DNA of 64,000 nt, from assembly GCA_020740775.1 (NCBI GenBank), contig JAHEWK010000007.1, forward strand, positions 1,550,001 through 1,614,000, given 5' to 3'. The stretch comes from Ilyonectria destructans. Its lineage: Eukaryota > Ascomycota > Sordariomycetes > Hypocreales > Nectriaceae. The translations under genes and the position numbers were made by a program. This document shows, piece after piece, positions 21,891 to 33,904 of this stretch. Each line of letters opens with the position of its first letter. Position 1 is the first letter of the stretch. The notes beneath the pieces are model-generated. The model was not told the DNA's origin and did not search any database. It saw only the letters and a list, made by a program, of their open reading frames with translations.

Positions 21891-23246
21891 ATGCCGTTTG
21901 TTGTTATCTGTGTCATCATTATTTTTCCTTCCCCAGTCGTTGGTTGGCATTGGTTTGTTTCTTGCAGCATTGCTTCTGCTGCCTTACCGGCAGTGCTCTC
22001 TTATACACGCACTTTCTCTCTCGCGTCTTTGTTTCCATCTCTGGCTCTTCTTCATTCCCCGTCTCCTCCCGTCCCTGTTCCCGCTTCCGTCTGTTTCGCT
22101 CACTTCCAATTGCACTTGCACTGGCCTCTCCACTTTCTAGGCCGGTCCCGATCTTCTCCTCGTGTTCGCTCCGCAAAGCTGAACATGTTTCAACTCAAAT
22201 TTTTTTTCCGACTCGTCAATGGCAAGCCTCTTTCTTTGTCCAGTACCTATCTCCGCGGTCCTCCCCACCTCGGGAACAGCAAAAGGCCCCTTTTGTAATC
22301 AACCAACATAGTAGCTCCACCAAAACCAACGCCGGGTGAAAAAGTAGCGCCACTGCTATGCCCAAGTCGATCGTAGCAATCCCCCATCTGAGACAACGGG
22401 AGCAGTATCTTCCGATTTGTTTAGCCGTATCTCCCTTGGCTAAAGGTTTGGAAAAGGTTCCGGTGTGCTGAAGAACATCTGGAAACAATCCGGCCGGGTC
22501 CCCATTCGATCCCCACCCCCGTTTCCCATCGCCAGAGGGATGCTTGTTCGGGACAGAAAATGTCTCGGAGGATATTTAGAGGGGGGGCCAAAAACGAACT
22601 GGCTAGACCCAACACCATGGCGCTGCACGTCACATCCCATGTTGGACAACAGCCCACCAAGTGCTCCTCCAACTTCCCACCTGCGGCTCTCTCGTAGCCC
22701 TGGCGCTTTGCGTGCTGTGCGTGCTGTGCATGTGCTGAACGTCAAACCTCCGGCTTTCTCGGCCCCTGCTCAGGAGCTCAGCCGCGCGCGCACCCTCGCC
22801 TGTGCCATGCCAGGGACAACTGCATGTTCAATGTTCCATGTTCCTAGATGATCGTCTCTTTACCCACGCCGTTGAACTCTCCTGCCGCCAATATTCCACG
22901 CACAAGGCCCCAGGCACGCCCGGCATAGGCGGGCTGAGGTGTTCTCGGCCGAGCACTGCCACACTCGTAGCGGCCCCTTCGTGTTTGAAGTTTCCTTCGT
23001 GCCTGGCCCTGGCTCCCCTCCCGCCCGTCCGTGCTGACGCCTCCAGTATATCTGTCGCTGACCCCAAAACTCCATGATCTCACCGATTGCCGTTGCAAGC
23101 CCGCGCTGAGGATATCGCACGGCCGTGTATTCCAAAAAAAGAAAGAAAAAATCTCAACCCGGCCGACACTGTCACAGTCCCGCGTCCATCTACCGAAGGA
23201 CCGCCCTCCCAGATGTGGCACCCAATGGCCTCGCGTAGCCGCCGCC

Positions 23247-24548
23247 TTACGCACTCGTGCTAAAGTAGTAGTTCTCCCAGAGATACTCGTAGTCTTCGAG
23301 GATCCCGGCGATGAACCCTGGCATCCGCTTGCTGACACCACCCATGACGCCCTTGGTAACGTTTTCGTAGCACGCTCCCCGCATCGCCCACCAGGCCATC
23401 GACCACCCGCGCTTGTTCCACTCGTCGCGTTCCAGGGACGTGGTGCGCAGCCCGCGGTCCCGCAGCTGCCGGGCCGCGTATTCGACTGCCAGCCCGATCA
23501 TCCAGGGCGTCCATGACTTCTTGTTGCGACTTCGCGCCATAGCGATCGCGTAGACCAACGGCGCCAAGATGTGCAGCATTTCCGCGCCCTGGCTACTCCC
23601 TTGCAGTTGGTTAAGCAGCTTGGTTGCTGGCTTGATGTCATCAGCCGTTAAAACGCGACCCAACAGATACGAGCTGATGTCGCCGGCAACCGGGAGAGAT
23701 GGCAGGCTCATGCCCGTCCTCGGCATGGCCCACTCACGTTCGTGCGGCGGTTTCAGTGTCTGCGTCCCACCATCTTCAGATTGGGAACCATCTCCCGAGA
23801 CATCGTCCATCAGCTCGCTCTCGCTGCGGAACGCGAGCGCATCCTCCTCATCTTCGGGTGTCTTGTCTTCGGGGATGGGTTCCCGTTCCGGTAACACGGG
23901 TGAGACCAAGGGCCGCGACCTCGTGATACGCATCAGAAGCAGTCGGCAAAATGCCTTGATAGCTTCCAGAATCACCACCACCTTCCACCGGGAGCGCTCG
24001 CCGCCTCGGCGCTTAGCGGACATTTCCCACAGCATCTCCGTGTAAATGACCATCTGTAACAGCATGGCTATCCGGCGGTATGCGCTGCTCTTCTGCGTCC
24101 AGTAGCGGGTGTATCGCGCGTGCGCCGAGGGGATAGAAGTCATGGGCAATCGCGCGAGAGCTTTCTGGAGTAGCGTATCATGGTAGAGTGAGAGGAGCTG
24201 TACGCCTGAATGGATCGACTCGGACGCGATTTCGGCGTCGCGGAAGCGGCCTGGATGCAGCATCTCATATTAGAGATAATTCTTCATTAAATATTTCCCT
24301 TCCGTGCATCCGGGACTGGGGTCGGGCACGTTGAGCGCTCGCAGAGCCTACTCACCTGGGATAATGTATGTCAAGCTGCGCAAGGCGCTCTCAATTTGCG
24401 ACACTTGGCCAGCGTTCTTGGTGATAAACTCATCGTACATTGACAGCCATTGCGGGGGCATCGACAGGATACTGCCGAGCGACGCTCGCGGCTTTGATTT
24501 CGATTTGGAGGTCGACGCAGCCGGCCGGTTCGTCGAGGATGAAGCCAT
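23247..24548 (-). CDS. pex16: Peroxisomal membrane protein PEX16
   Basis: Exons 24356-24548 and 23247-24250 (minus strand) encode 398 residues, in the normal size range for fungal PEX16. The 105 bp intron has donor GTGAG and acceptor CCAG, and the join restores the family signature: VSQIESALRSLTYIIPG in exon 1 runs straight into RFRDAEIASESIHSG in exon 2. The central region carries an acidic variable loop (about 190-240); the C-terminal half has the conserved WTPWMIGLAVEYAAR and WAMRGACYENVTKG segments. PEX16 acts early in peroxisomal membrane assembly, with PEX3 and PEX19, at the ER or peroxisome membrane; in some fungi it affects peroxisome size. The start used is the ATG at 24548; the GTG next to it is ignored. 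Neighbours give no functional hint. Confidence 0.93.
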
Positions 24549-25786
24549 CACGTCGGGATGCGCCTCCGAGGGCCGTGGGTAAGGAGCGGGCGCGCTTCTC
24601 AGTCGTCTAAATGCGGCGTCGGTTGGCGGTTCTCAGCCGGCAGCATGACGCGAGTCTCGTGAGGATGGTGCGAAGGCGATGTTGCTGGTGATGATGATGA
24701 CAATTTGATAGTTGGATATTTCGTTCTAGGGAGCTCCTTCATTCCCTCCCAATGCCGAGGCACGTCACGGCCCGTGAGCTCGGGATGTGACGTATGCCTC
24801 AGGCACTATTCGCATCTGAAATTTAGGCGTTGGGCTACCCTATACTTACCCATCGACAACAACGAATGTGGTTCAACTTCAAGATACACGCCTTAAATAT
24901 TGCATCAGGGTATGTTTTCGGGATTGTCATTCTCACACATGACTGCATTCGCTGGTTCCAACTGTCATTATCGGTATTGCACATAATACAGGAGCTTAGG
25001 GAATAGCATTTTTACAAACCTTATCCTCAGCGTTTATCTCTTAATAATAACTTGTATTTGGTTTGCCAGCCCAGATTTAACGCAAACGTGAGCCTTTAGC
25101 CTAAGAAAGTATCATCCAACTGCATGTGCCAGGCACATTGGCTTAGCGGAAGTTTAGGTGACGGGGCAGGCGCCTGCATGGGAATAGCAAAACTCACAAT
25201 TCCTTCTCGGTGGCTCGGCATGATTCACAATGTACATTTATTATCATAGATTTTGTTTCCACTTGTTTTGTTTCTTTCCTGTAACCTGTAACCTACTGCT
25301 TCACAAGAACTTTTATCCGACTAGTTTACATCTCGGAGCAAATTATTGGACACGGGTGGCCATTTAGCGAGGCATTCGTCTTCAAATCAGGAGCACTAGA
25401 GACGTGTGTATGAATAGTGTGAACACATAGTATTACTCGTATACTGTAATTATATGACACCTAGGTCCTTGTTTCTTTTGTAAATAACCCTGTCAAGCTT
25501 CTGGGAAACATGCTTTACAAGGGTGACGGCAACTCAAAGCAGACCACTTCTCCCCCCCTGGCGTCTTACGAGATGCCACGGAATAGAATAAACAATTGGG
25601 GTATTTCGAGAAGCAATCCTATGCACTCCCAACCAATAGCTCTCCAAGGCATCCATGGTGTGTGCCAGTCTCTCCCAGGAGTTCGTTCCTTATGTAGAGA
25701 TTATCCAGCTGCCGCTTCCGTCGTTTGCATGTCCCCATCGCTCTGAATTGAGGGGTTGGTTCTGGCATGTGCGAAATGCGCGTGTA
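24549..25786. other. Intergenic region, 1.2 kb, AT-rich
   Basis: This contains the PEX16 promoter (left) and the 3' region of the Zn2Cys6 factor (right). From about 24880 to 25480 the sequence is clearly more AT-rich than its surroundings and has no open frame of note. Confidence 0.5.
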
Positions 25787-28471
25787 TTAGACAATCGCAA
25801 AGCCGGCATCTTCCAGCTCTTTACCACTGGGGAGGATTGGCCGTCCCTGCATTGGGAACGGCCAGAATAGAGGATTCTCCATGCTGTCCGCCGTCTTGGG
25901 AACCGAGGGCGTTTTGTCACCTCCAGCCAGGACCTTGCCTGTCCCCCAATGGCACAGGATATCCCCTTCCCGCATATTAGGCGCGAAGAAGTTGAGGCTG
26001 CCCGTGTTTGGCTTAACTAGTCTGTCGTACTCCTCCTTGGTGAGTGTGTTGCCCTTTATATCGACCTCAATGTCCCATTTCTGGGCAAGGTGGCGTAGGA
26101 TGTTGAGCGCCTGTTCGGCGAAGTGATGGCAGGGCGCCATCTCAGTGAGGTCCGCTATGCCCTGGCGGATAGCCTCCTTTACGTGAGGGTCGAATTTAGC
26201 TGCGGCCGCCATCTTATCGGGGGTAGAGACATCCGAGCTGGAGTCAATGTTCGTGGCGCCAATGGCTAGGTGCATGATGGCCGATGTCAAGACGAAATAG
26301 GGTACGAAGGATGGGGTTCTGCGTAACGTATAGAGCTGAGAGTATGATTTCAGCAAGCCTTGAATGGCGTCAGCGGCTTGCGAGCAGACATCGCGTGGTG
26401 ACACCTTGGAGCCGATGATCCGCAGTTTGATCAGCGGCCGGAATAGGAGTAAAATGGCAAAGTGATAGTACATGCTTCAAGAAGTTAGTCATTTGACCTC
26501 CACACCGTTTCCTGAAAGAAGTTGCGAAATGACTTACTGAGCAAACAGCACGGCTGGGGTAAAGTTGTGCCCCAGCCGCAACACCTCTGGTATCCGATCG
26601 TACCAGTTTAGGTATTGTGTATAAATGCTCAAAAGATCCCTTGCTGTCAGAGGTCGTCCTGGAGAATGGAGGATATACAGAGACTGGTGAACTAGTTCGC
26701 TAAGCTCGCAAAAGCACTTGTAGACTGAGCGTACATTAGACGGCTGCTCACAAGAGCGCTGTAGGGGAGCACCTGCACTTCGTTAGCTCTGCTTCTGGGC
26801 AAATGAATGACACCCCAAAGCTTACCGTCGTCGGTATAGGGCACCCAAAGGGACGCTTCGATATCACTTATTATGGCGGGCTTAGGTGGCAGATGAGGAA
26901 AGCAAGAGCATTGCGGTAGTGAACCGGTAGCAAGAGACCAAGCGCTGAGGGTAAAACCGTGAGAAAGGGGCACAATACATGTTAAGGATCACGGACTCAC
27001 TGGTCTAACGCAAAAGCCCCCCAGAATGTTGCCGCTTGCACAGCAAGTTCATCTTCATCTCCTTCATCCTGAATGCGGTGTAGGCCCATCTCAATAGCCA
27101 GTCGAATACTCTGGCCTGCATAGTACCAACTCTCAGAGTCTCGGCCGCAACTGGCTTCTCGGATCGACATGATTCCAAGTGCCTGAATCGTGGTTAGGGT
27201 GTGGTGATCTGTCTCCTGGTGGAAGAGCCGTTGGGACTCCTTGAAGAAGTGGTCACCAGATGAGTAGGGGTCGTTTGGGTTTGCCCGTGTCATGGGCTGC
27301 GTTGAGAAGCGACAGCCTAGGGCAAGGAGGGCGTTGATTAATATGGGTGAGCAGTAGCGGTGTCGACCATCCTGGAAGTCTTGCAGAAAGTGTTCCTTGC
27401 TGAGGGATGCAAAGGTGGGATACTCCCAACAGAAGTAGAGGGCGAGGAGATGTTGAACTAGATTGATGTCGCTAGTGATGCTGGTCCACGAGGAGGACGG
27501 AGATGACATTTCAGGATCATTTAGGGGTGATAGGACCTGTTCGAGACCCCGGAATCTTGGGAGACCGTCAGACAGCGTGTCTGGATGTATGCCCTCCGCC
27601 CACGATCCCACCTGAGACTCGGGAGGGCCTCGAATGTCTGTCGACCAGCTCATGGCATCTGGATGGGAGTTGCTCCGCGTAGACCCGGACTGGCTTTGAG
27701 AAGAGAACTGCCACGGGCTATTCCGACCCATCTCTGATCTCACTCCGGGCTGTTGTGACGAGCCCGGGTTAACGCCGAGGCTCATGGCAGCTAACGAGCC
27801 CAGGCTACCACCGGGAAAGCCGGCCGCCTGGGCAGAGGCGGAAGGCTCTGGCCGCGGAGTGAAGGACGGCACGGCGCCTCCGCCAGAGGGCAGGGAGCCG
27901 CCCAGCCATTCCGAGATGCTCTCGACAGACTGACCACCTCGGAGGCGCGACAGGACCTCCTCCCAGAGCTCCGGGCGGGCCAGGGCAGCAAAGACCTGGT
28001 CGTTGGAACGTTGCCGGAGTCGCAAATTCTCAATCTCGGCCCGTAGGTTTTCTTTTGAGTGGCGCACAGGAACTTCGTAGACGCACTCGATATCTTTTTG
28101 GGCCTTGCACCGCCCACAGGGATTTTGACCGTCACACTGCAGATAGCACGAGTTTGTCAGCGAGGCAGGATTCACGACGAAGGGCAAAAGGCATGGTATG
28201 CCACAACAAGAACATCACGTACCTTTGCCCGCTTCTTGCGGCACTCCGTGCAGGCATTGGGGGTCACCACACCAAGCCCACGGCGTCGCTTAGAGTGCTG
28301 AGTATTGGCCATGACCGGCCCCGAGGAGGGCGTGTTGGAGGACTGGGCTGAATTGGGGGTTGGATTGCCCTGCGACTGCGCCCCCGACGCTCCCTGGGGG
28401 GTGTCAGTTGAGGAGCTGACTTGCTGGTTGGGTCCCGCCCCGGGGGTATTCGAGGTGTTGTCGTCGTCCAT
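25787..28471 (-). CDS. Zn(II)2Cys6 transcription factor, NIT-4/NirA-like group
   Basis: Five exons on the minus strand (28223-28471, 27001-28136, 26826-26944, 26538-26772, 25787-26474) give 808 residues. The first intron cuts inside the zinc cluster, between K83 and C84. The cluster is C74-x2-C77-x6-C84-x5-C90-x2-C93-x7-C101, followed by a likely dimerisation helix (ENLRAEIENLRLRQ). The fungal-specific trans domain follows, with FWGAFALDHAWSLATGSLPQ across the second junction and HMYYHFAILLLFRPL across the last. The C-terminus reads GRPILPSGKELEDAGFAIV. These segments resemble the nitrate regulator NIT-4/NirA and close paralogues, but paralogues in this group have other roles, so nitrogen regulation is only a guess. 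All four introns (53-86 bp) have proper GT/AG ends. Confidence 0.85.
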
Positions 28472-30518
28472 CGCGTCTCAGACCCGGCCGAGGGGTCGCT
28501 GGGGGCTCGAGGATGAACGGTCGATTCGCAGATTGCGTCAGGTCGATGGAGCTTGGGAAGGTCTAGGTCTCGGCGGGTCGGCGATGGCTTCGACGGGAGG
28601 AACGCAACCTGACATGCTGTGGAGGGATGGCGGGGGGTGCAGAGTGCGGGAGCTGGAGCTGGAGCTGTTTGCCACAGCTAGAGCTAGAGCTGTTGGTGTT
28701 GGCGGGGTCTGCTTCGGTAGCGCGGCTTCAGATGTCGCAGGAGTTGAAGCAGCGGAGGTGGAGCGAGAGGGATCGCGGAGTAACTCCCCGTGAGCTGGAG
28801 CAATTAGGCGGGTTAGATCGAGTGGTGGTGGCAGAAGTCGTGAGAATTGCGTCGGGCGGTTAGGCTGGCGGGTTCGCGCGGCATTGAAGACGTGAACGGG
28901 TAGGGGTGGCCGATCCGCAACGGCGAGGAAGAGGAGAAGTGAGACACGAAGAGCAAGATTGCTGAAATTTGCGCCGAATAAAAGGAGATGGGTAGAGAGA
29001 GGGAGGTGTGCCTTTTCTCATGCCCGTCGCCGCGGCCGGTTGACGTGGAGGAGAAGAAGTGTAGAAAGAGAGGAGGCGGTAGGTTTCCCAAGTGGGCGAG
29101 GTATCAAGACGGCAGAAGCGCGGCCAAGCTCGCCAACCTTTTTCCTCGCCCCGACTTAAGAAGCGAAAGTGTTGCGAAATAGGGCTTCTTCTTGTGGCGC
29201 ATCGTTCTAGCGCACTCTCGGGAATGCCGCTGGAAGGTTATTGCGATTCCTAGAGACAGGGGAAGTCCCCTGGCGGGTGGTCAAGAAGCTGCTTTTTGCG
29301 AGTGGTGGCTTGCGGGTGGGTGAGTGAAGCTGGACATGGGATACTTATGGGGCTGCTGGCAAGCTCGCAAGCTCGCCCATCGTCATCATGCATCATGTTG
29401 CTTCTCTTTTCAGCCATCCTAGCCATCCTAGCTCCCGAGAGGGTTTTCTTTCATTTCTTTTTGGAGTAGAGGGTATTTTCTTTGTTCGCCTGTCTGCTTT
29501 CATCCCTTCACCAACATCGGAGCCACCAACGTTCACTTATACACCATACGTTCATCCCCACCACTCTCCCACTGCGCTACGATTGCCACAAGTCACATCT
29601 TATGATTATTATCCCATGTCGTCCATAGCTCCGATCTCGCGCCTGATCTTTGTGATCTGATCAGTCCACCTCACGGTTTGGAAGAAGCAAGTGCCTTGCG
29701 CCCGCCTCCGTCCATCGCCCAATTGGAACTCCTGGCACCGGGAATGGTGAAGCACAGTAAACCCCACTGCCATCCCCAGACTTCCACCCCTAGACAGCCA
29801 TGAGTTGTTTCCGAGCTTTCCACTGCATGAATGTGTTACTCCGGCCGGCAGGGCCTGACATGAGGAAGTCGGTCCTTGAATGGGACGTTCATGTAAAATG
29901 ATGTCAGTGGGCTTCTACCGGGAAGCCACACCATACGGCCAATGCCATGAGCGCGTTGGTAGGATGATCGACGTGGGCCTTGTCCATTTCGCTGTGACAG
30001 GTGTTAAGCGAACTCTGGGTACACTAGGCTAAGCGAGTCACAGCTCCGCGGTCGGTAATGCGCGCCATCTAACATACGTCGGGAGTTGAGCCTCTCGATC
30101 CATTCTAACCACCAGTCTCTGGCATCCCACGAGAATAGTTCCAACACCGGCCGAGTCTAGCGGTTTGGCTTCCCCTCGCGCGGCCCCTCTACAATACCCC
30201 ACTGTACGTCATCTGCTCATCTGTTCAAGATTGCTTTGACTGGGCAATGACGTTGCTTTGGGACGATGGGCTAGTTTAATTCACTCGGTGCGAGGCTATA
30301 TTCTGAAATTGCTTCGGTCGAATGTGTTTGTGCCCTGCAATTGATACCGTTGTACAAGGCAGCCAGGTTGGATTCACAACTCTGGACAGCGAGTCGTCGT
30401 TTCACCGTTTCATCTGTACGTGTCTATGTCTCCGCGCCGTGTATGCATCCTGAATACCGTATTACGTTTTATTGTACATTTTTACCATCCTCCTTTTTTC
30501 TCGTCGTCCGACTGTTCT
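28472..30518. other. Intergenic region, 2.0 kb
   Basis: The left half is the upstream region of the Zn2Cys6 factor and is CT-rich on the gene strand (about 28920-29110). The right half precedes the 3' end of BRL1. Open frames are short and overlapping, and no gene could be supported. Confidence 0.5.
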
Positions 30519-32089
30519 CTAGCTTCCCTTGCTCGGACTACGCCCATACTTGATTGGACTGAGTGACCGCTCCCTCTTGCTTGGGCTTCGACGTCCCGAT
30601 GGCGTGTACGGCGCGGCGAGAAGCGGTTTCATCTTCGGCGGCGAGCTATCCGTGTCCGTTCCATCGTCTAGCATCGCGTGTCGGCTGACTCTCGGAGTTT
30701 GAACTGGAACCCACATGAACCCAGGGCCGCTCTCGGGAGGCATTGTCGGGTCATGGATAGCAGCCGACTGCGAAGGGGGAGCTGGGACAGCCTTGTCACC
30801 ACCAAGTCTGCCTAGCGTGAGGTTGTTCGTAAACGCGCAAAGGACAAGAATGGCAAAGAAGAATCCCTATCCGAATGTTAGCTTCTGTAATTCTTCAGTC
30901 GACCTGCGGGCGACACGTACCCAGGCCTTCAAGTTCATTGCCTCAGAAAACTCATTAATAATCTCTGCAATCTGCTTCGCCGTGACCTTGACTCGCATGA
31001 TGGATTCCGGGTTCTGGTTCATGCATTTAGACCACCCGTCGCACATCGTCTCCAATGCTGGCAGGACCTTCTGGGAGCACTCGTTCGCCGTGTACTCGTT
31101 ATGGCACTTCGTCATCTTGCCTATCAACTCCAGGCGAGCTTCTTCGTTGGCACGGTGAATGTCCGCCCGCACCGTGTCCACAATAGCCCAGCCGATGTAC
31201 GCAAAGATGGAGATGAGGAAGAAGTTGACTAGGAACTTTATCCACCGGAACAGGTTATCGGGGGCGTTCGGGTGCTCGTCCAGCATGTGAAAGAGGGCTC
31301 CCATGACGCCCTTTGGCGGTGCCTTGTTCTTCTTGCTGCGAGATCGGCTCTGTAGCGGTGGGGCGATGCTATTGTCCGAGTCGGCATCTGAATCATCCCA
31401 TCCTTGGCCTCGATACCGGGCCACGCTGCCGACGTCTTTATCGAGGTTGTGCCGCTTCCTCTTTCTTAGAAGGTCTGCCGCCGAAAGCTCTCGATTTCCA
31501 CGGATATCTCCTCTCCCAGAATAATGTTTCTTTGGTGGGAGCACATTCTTGCCATAACGGAGAGTCTTGTCGATCCTGGATGGACTCACGGCTCCACCCA
31601 TGATCACATCGCCCATGCGGTCTGTTTCTGGGGTGTCGTTTGGGAAGTCGGATACCTCTGTGAGGGCAGGACTGTCTTCGGCGCCGGATGCCTCGGACAG
31701 CACTAGCTCGTCGAAGGGTTTTCGAGGTGTCGTGAAGGCGGGATTTCGGAAGGCAGGGGCGGATGCCCTGGATGGTAGTTGCGGTGTGAAGGAGGATGTC
31801 TGTGGAGGTGGGAGATGAGATTTGATGGGCGTACTTAGGTTGGCAAAAGGGTTTGGTCGCGACAAGGGTTTCGATGGTGAAGTGAAGACTGCGTAAGGCA
31901 AGTTAGCCAGCTGTTGCCACGTTGCGCCAGCTGTCAACCTCGACTGTCGCAGCTGGCGGCTGAGGCCACCGTTTACCAACCATTTTGCGAACCGCCTTTG
32001 GCGGCATGTGTAAAGGGACTTGTGGGATCCAGAGCGCCACTGCCCTGGTACTCCCAGTCCATGGGGCCTTCGTAAGTCCGGCGATCCAT
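30519..32089 (-). CDS. brl1: Brl1/Brr6-type nuclear envelope protein
   Basis: Exons 31981-32089, 30921-31888 and 30519-30866 (minus strand) encode 474 residues. The start MDRRTYEGPMDWEY is typical of fungal members. The first 250 residues are polar with Ser/Pro-rich and basic patches; a membrane segment lies at ~255-275 (FFLISIFAYIGWAIV), four cysteines at ~298, 307, 319 and 325 form the family's disulfide pair between the membranes, and a second membrane segment starts at ~360 (GFFFAILVLCAF), reached across the second intron (GTACGT...CTAAC...TAG). Family proteins sit in the nuclear envelope and ER and support nuclear pore assembly and lipid balance. The first intron uses a less common donor (GTTGGT) but has a good CTAAC branch and gives the only in-frame join I found. 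It is divergent from IWS1. Confidence 0.87.
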
Positions 32090-32504
32090 GGTTGCTGTAA
32101 ATCTGTTCGGCTGCGATAGCCACTGCGATCTTGTTGGGGATGCCAAAGGTTGTGGATTTGACTTGTGCAGATGTCCGCATCCACAGACCCAGCTATTTGG
32201 CTCGCTGGCATGCTCAATCGTCAATGGCAACCAATCCCAAAGTAAACAAATAAGTTTATGCCTGAGGCTGCACACAAGTGGTCGTTGCTTAGGTCAGCTG
32301 CAGGGGTGCGCCTAACCTCTGTCGCGGCTCAAACAAGGCCCGGCGGGAGAAAGTTGAAGCTCCGTGACAGTTTACAGAGCTGCCCCAAGAAATCTTTCTC
32401 TCATCTACCAGCAACTCTACGCGTGGCTTTTCTTCACGCGGCACCATCGGGGTTCGTATTTGTCTCTTCCATAATCGGCACCAAACCCTTGCCAACTCGA
32501 CATC
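32090..32504. promoter_or_regulatory. Divergent promoter between BRL1 and IWS1
   Basis: Only 415 bp separate the two start codons, which point away from each other, so both promoters and leaders must lie here. No TATA box is evident on either strand; part of the IWS1 side is pyrimidine-rich (about 32380-32450). Confidence 0.7.
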
Positions 32505-33904
32505 ATGTCCGACAACGAGTCCCCGGTTGGATCGCCAGCCAACGAACCCGTCGACAATGGCCGAGAACGCGAGTTTGACGAGGACGCCGGGGGGGACTCC
32601 GACAAGGATTCCGAACTGCTGTCTGAAGTCGACGAGGATCAGTTCGAGGACTACGACCCCGAAACCGCCAACATTGAAGACCGACCCGTCGACATTGACG
32701 AAGATATTGCCCGTACCTTGAAGGCGACCAAGCGAAAGCGCGCGGACGGGGAGGTTGCCAAGAAGCCCCGAGAGGGCCGCAGAGAGAAGAAACGCCGAGA
32801 TCGAGACGATGATGCTCCCATGGATGATGGCGCGGATGAGGCAGGCAAGACGGCGCGGAGGTCGAGGCGCACCGGAGACAGTGAGCGCCGCCCTCGGGCT
32901 AAGCCTGCCACGCCTGAGCCAGAGAATGAAGACCACCTTACCCCCGAGGAGAAAAGAAAACGGGCAATCGATCGCGCACTGGATGCCGCGATCAAGAAGC
33001 CCAGCGGCCCCAAGCGCAGAAAGAAGGATGAGATTGTGAGTTGCGTCGGGTCCCTAATCAATATGACGACAGTTGCTAACATGCGCTTCCCTCCAGGACC
33101 TCGAAGACGAGATCGATGAGCAGCTGGCGGACCTCAAGGTCCAGATGGAGCGCGCGTGTCAGGCCGATAACCAGGCGCGCGAAGCCGGCCAACCGGCTCT
33201 TCACAAGCTCAAGCTGCTGCCCGAAGTCACAGCCATTCTCAACCGCAACAATGTGCAACACGCGGTGCTGGACCCCGATACCAATTTCCTTCAGCACGTC
33301 AAATTCTTCCTCGAGCCCCTTAACGACGGATCTCTCCCGGCCTATAATATCCAGCGCGACATCTTTATGGCGCTCACCAGACTGAACGTTGAGAAGGAGA
33401 CGCTTCTGAGCAGCGGTATTGGCAAGGTGGTCTTCTTCTACACTCGAAGCAAGAAGCCTGAGCCAAGCATCAAGCGAATGGCGCAGCGATTGCTGGGAGA
33501 GTGGAGCAGACCCATCCTGAAGCGGACTGATGACTACAAGAAGCGACATATCGAGACTCGCGAGTTTGATTACCAGTACGTATCCCCAGGCGAAGGTTTC
33601 ACGACTTGGCTGGCTAACACATTTATCCAGGGCCGCCAAGTTGGCACAACGCCAGAAGACGAACTCGCAGTTCAGCCTCACCCAGCGCCCAGCAGTTTCG
33701 GCACGGGATGCCGAGCGGGAGCGGTTCCTGGCACCGGCCCGAACCAACAACCAGGCGCGTATGGCCAACCTGCCATCGAGTTACACTATTGCGCCGAAGA
33801 GCACCTTCGATGGACCACAGGGAGGCATGGGCCATCGCCCTCTAGGCGCGGGTGGCATGGAGGCTTTCCGCAAGATGACCCAAAAGAGCAAGAAGAAGAA
33901 CTGA
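32505..33904 (+). CDS. iws1: Transcription elongation factor IWS1 (Spn1)
   Basis: Exons 32505-33035, 33097-33575 and 33631-33904 encode 427 residues. The N-terminal ~150 residues are highly charged (acidic, then Lys/Arg-rich), as usual for IWS1. The TFIIS N-terminal (LW) domain spans about 218-325, with FLQHVKFFLEPL, DIFMALTRLNVEKETLLSSGIGKVV and LLGEWSRPIL. The C-terminus has the typical SYTIAPKS stretch and ends in KSKKKN. IWS1 works with SPT6 on elongating RNA polymerase II in the nucleus, linking elongation, histone modification and mRNA export. Introns of 61 and 55 bp have GTGAGT and GTACGT donors and CTAAC branches. It shares a divergent promoter with BRL1. Confidence 0.93.

Larger units (their letters stand above)
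15987..23246. other. 7.3 kb gene-poor region upstream of the C2H2 factor
   Basis: No frame here has a recognisable domain, conserved-looking composition or a plausible exon chain; the longest (about 250 codons near 18.9-19.6 kb) overlaps others on both strands and reads as chance. The leader side (15.99-16.7 kb) is strongly GA-rich on the plus strand, i.e. CT-rich on the gene strand, as expected for a fungal 5' leader. Short tandem repeats and one AT-rich island are listed separately. The region could hold the regulatory sequence of the C2H2 gene, non-coding transcripts, or decayed DNA. Confidence 0.5.
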
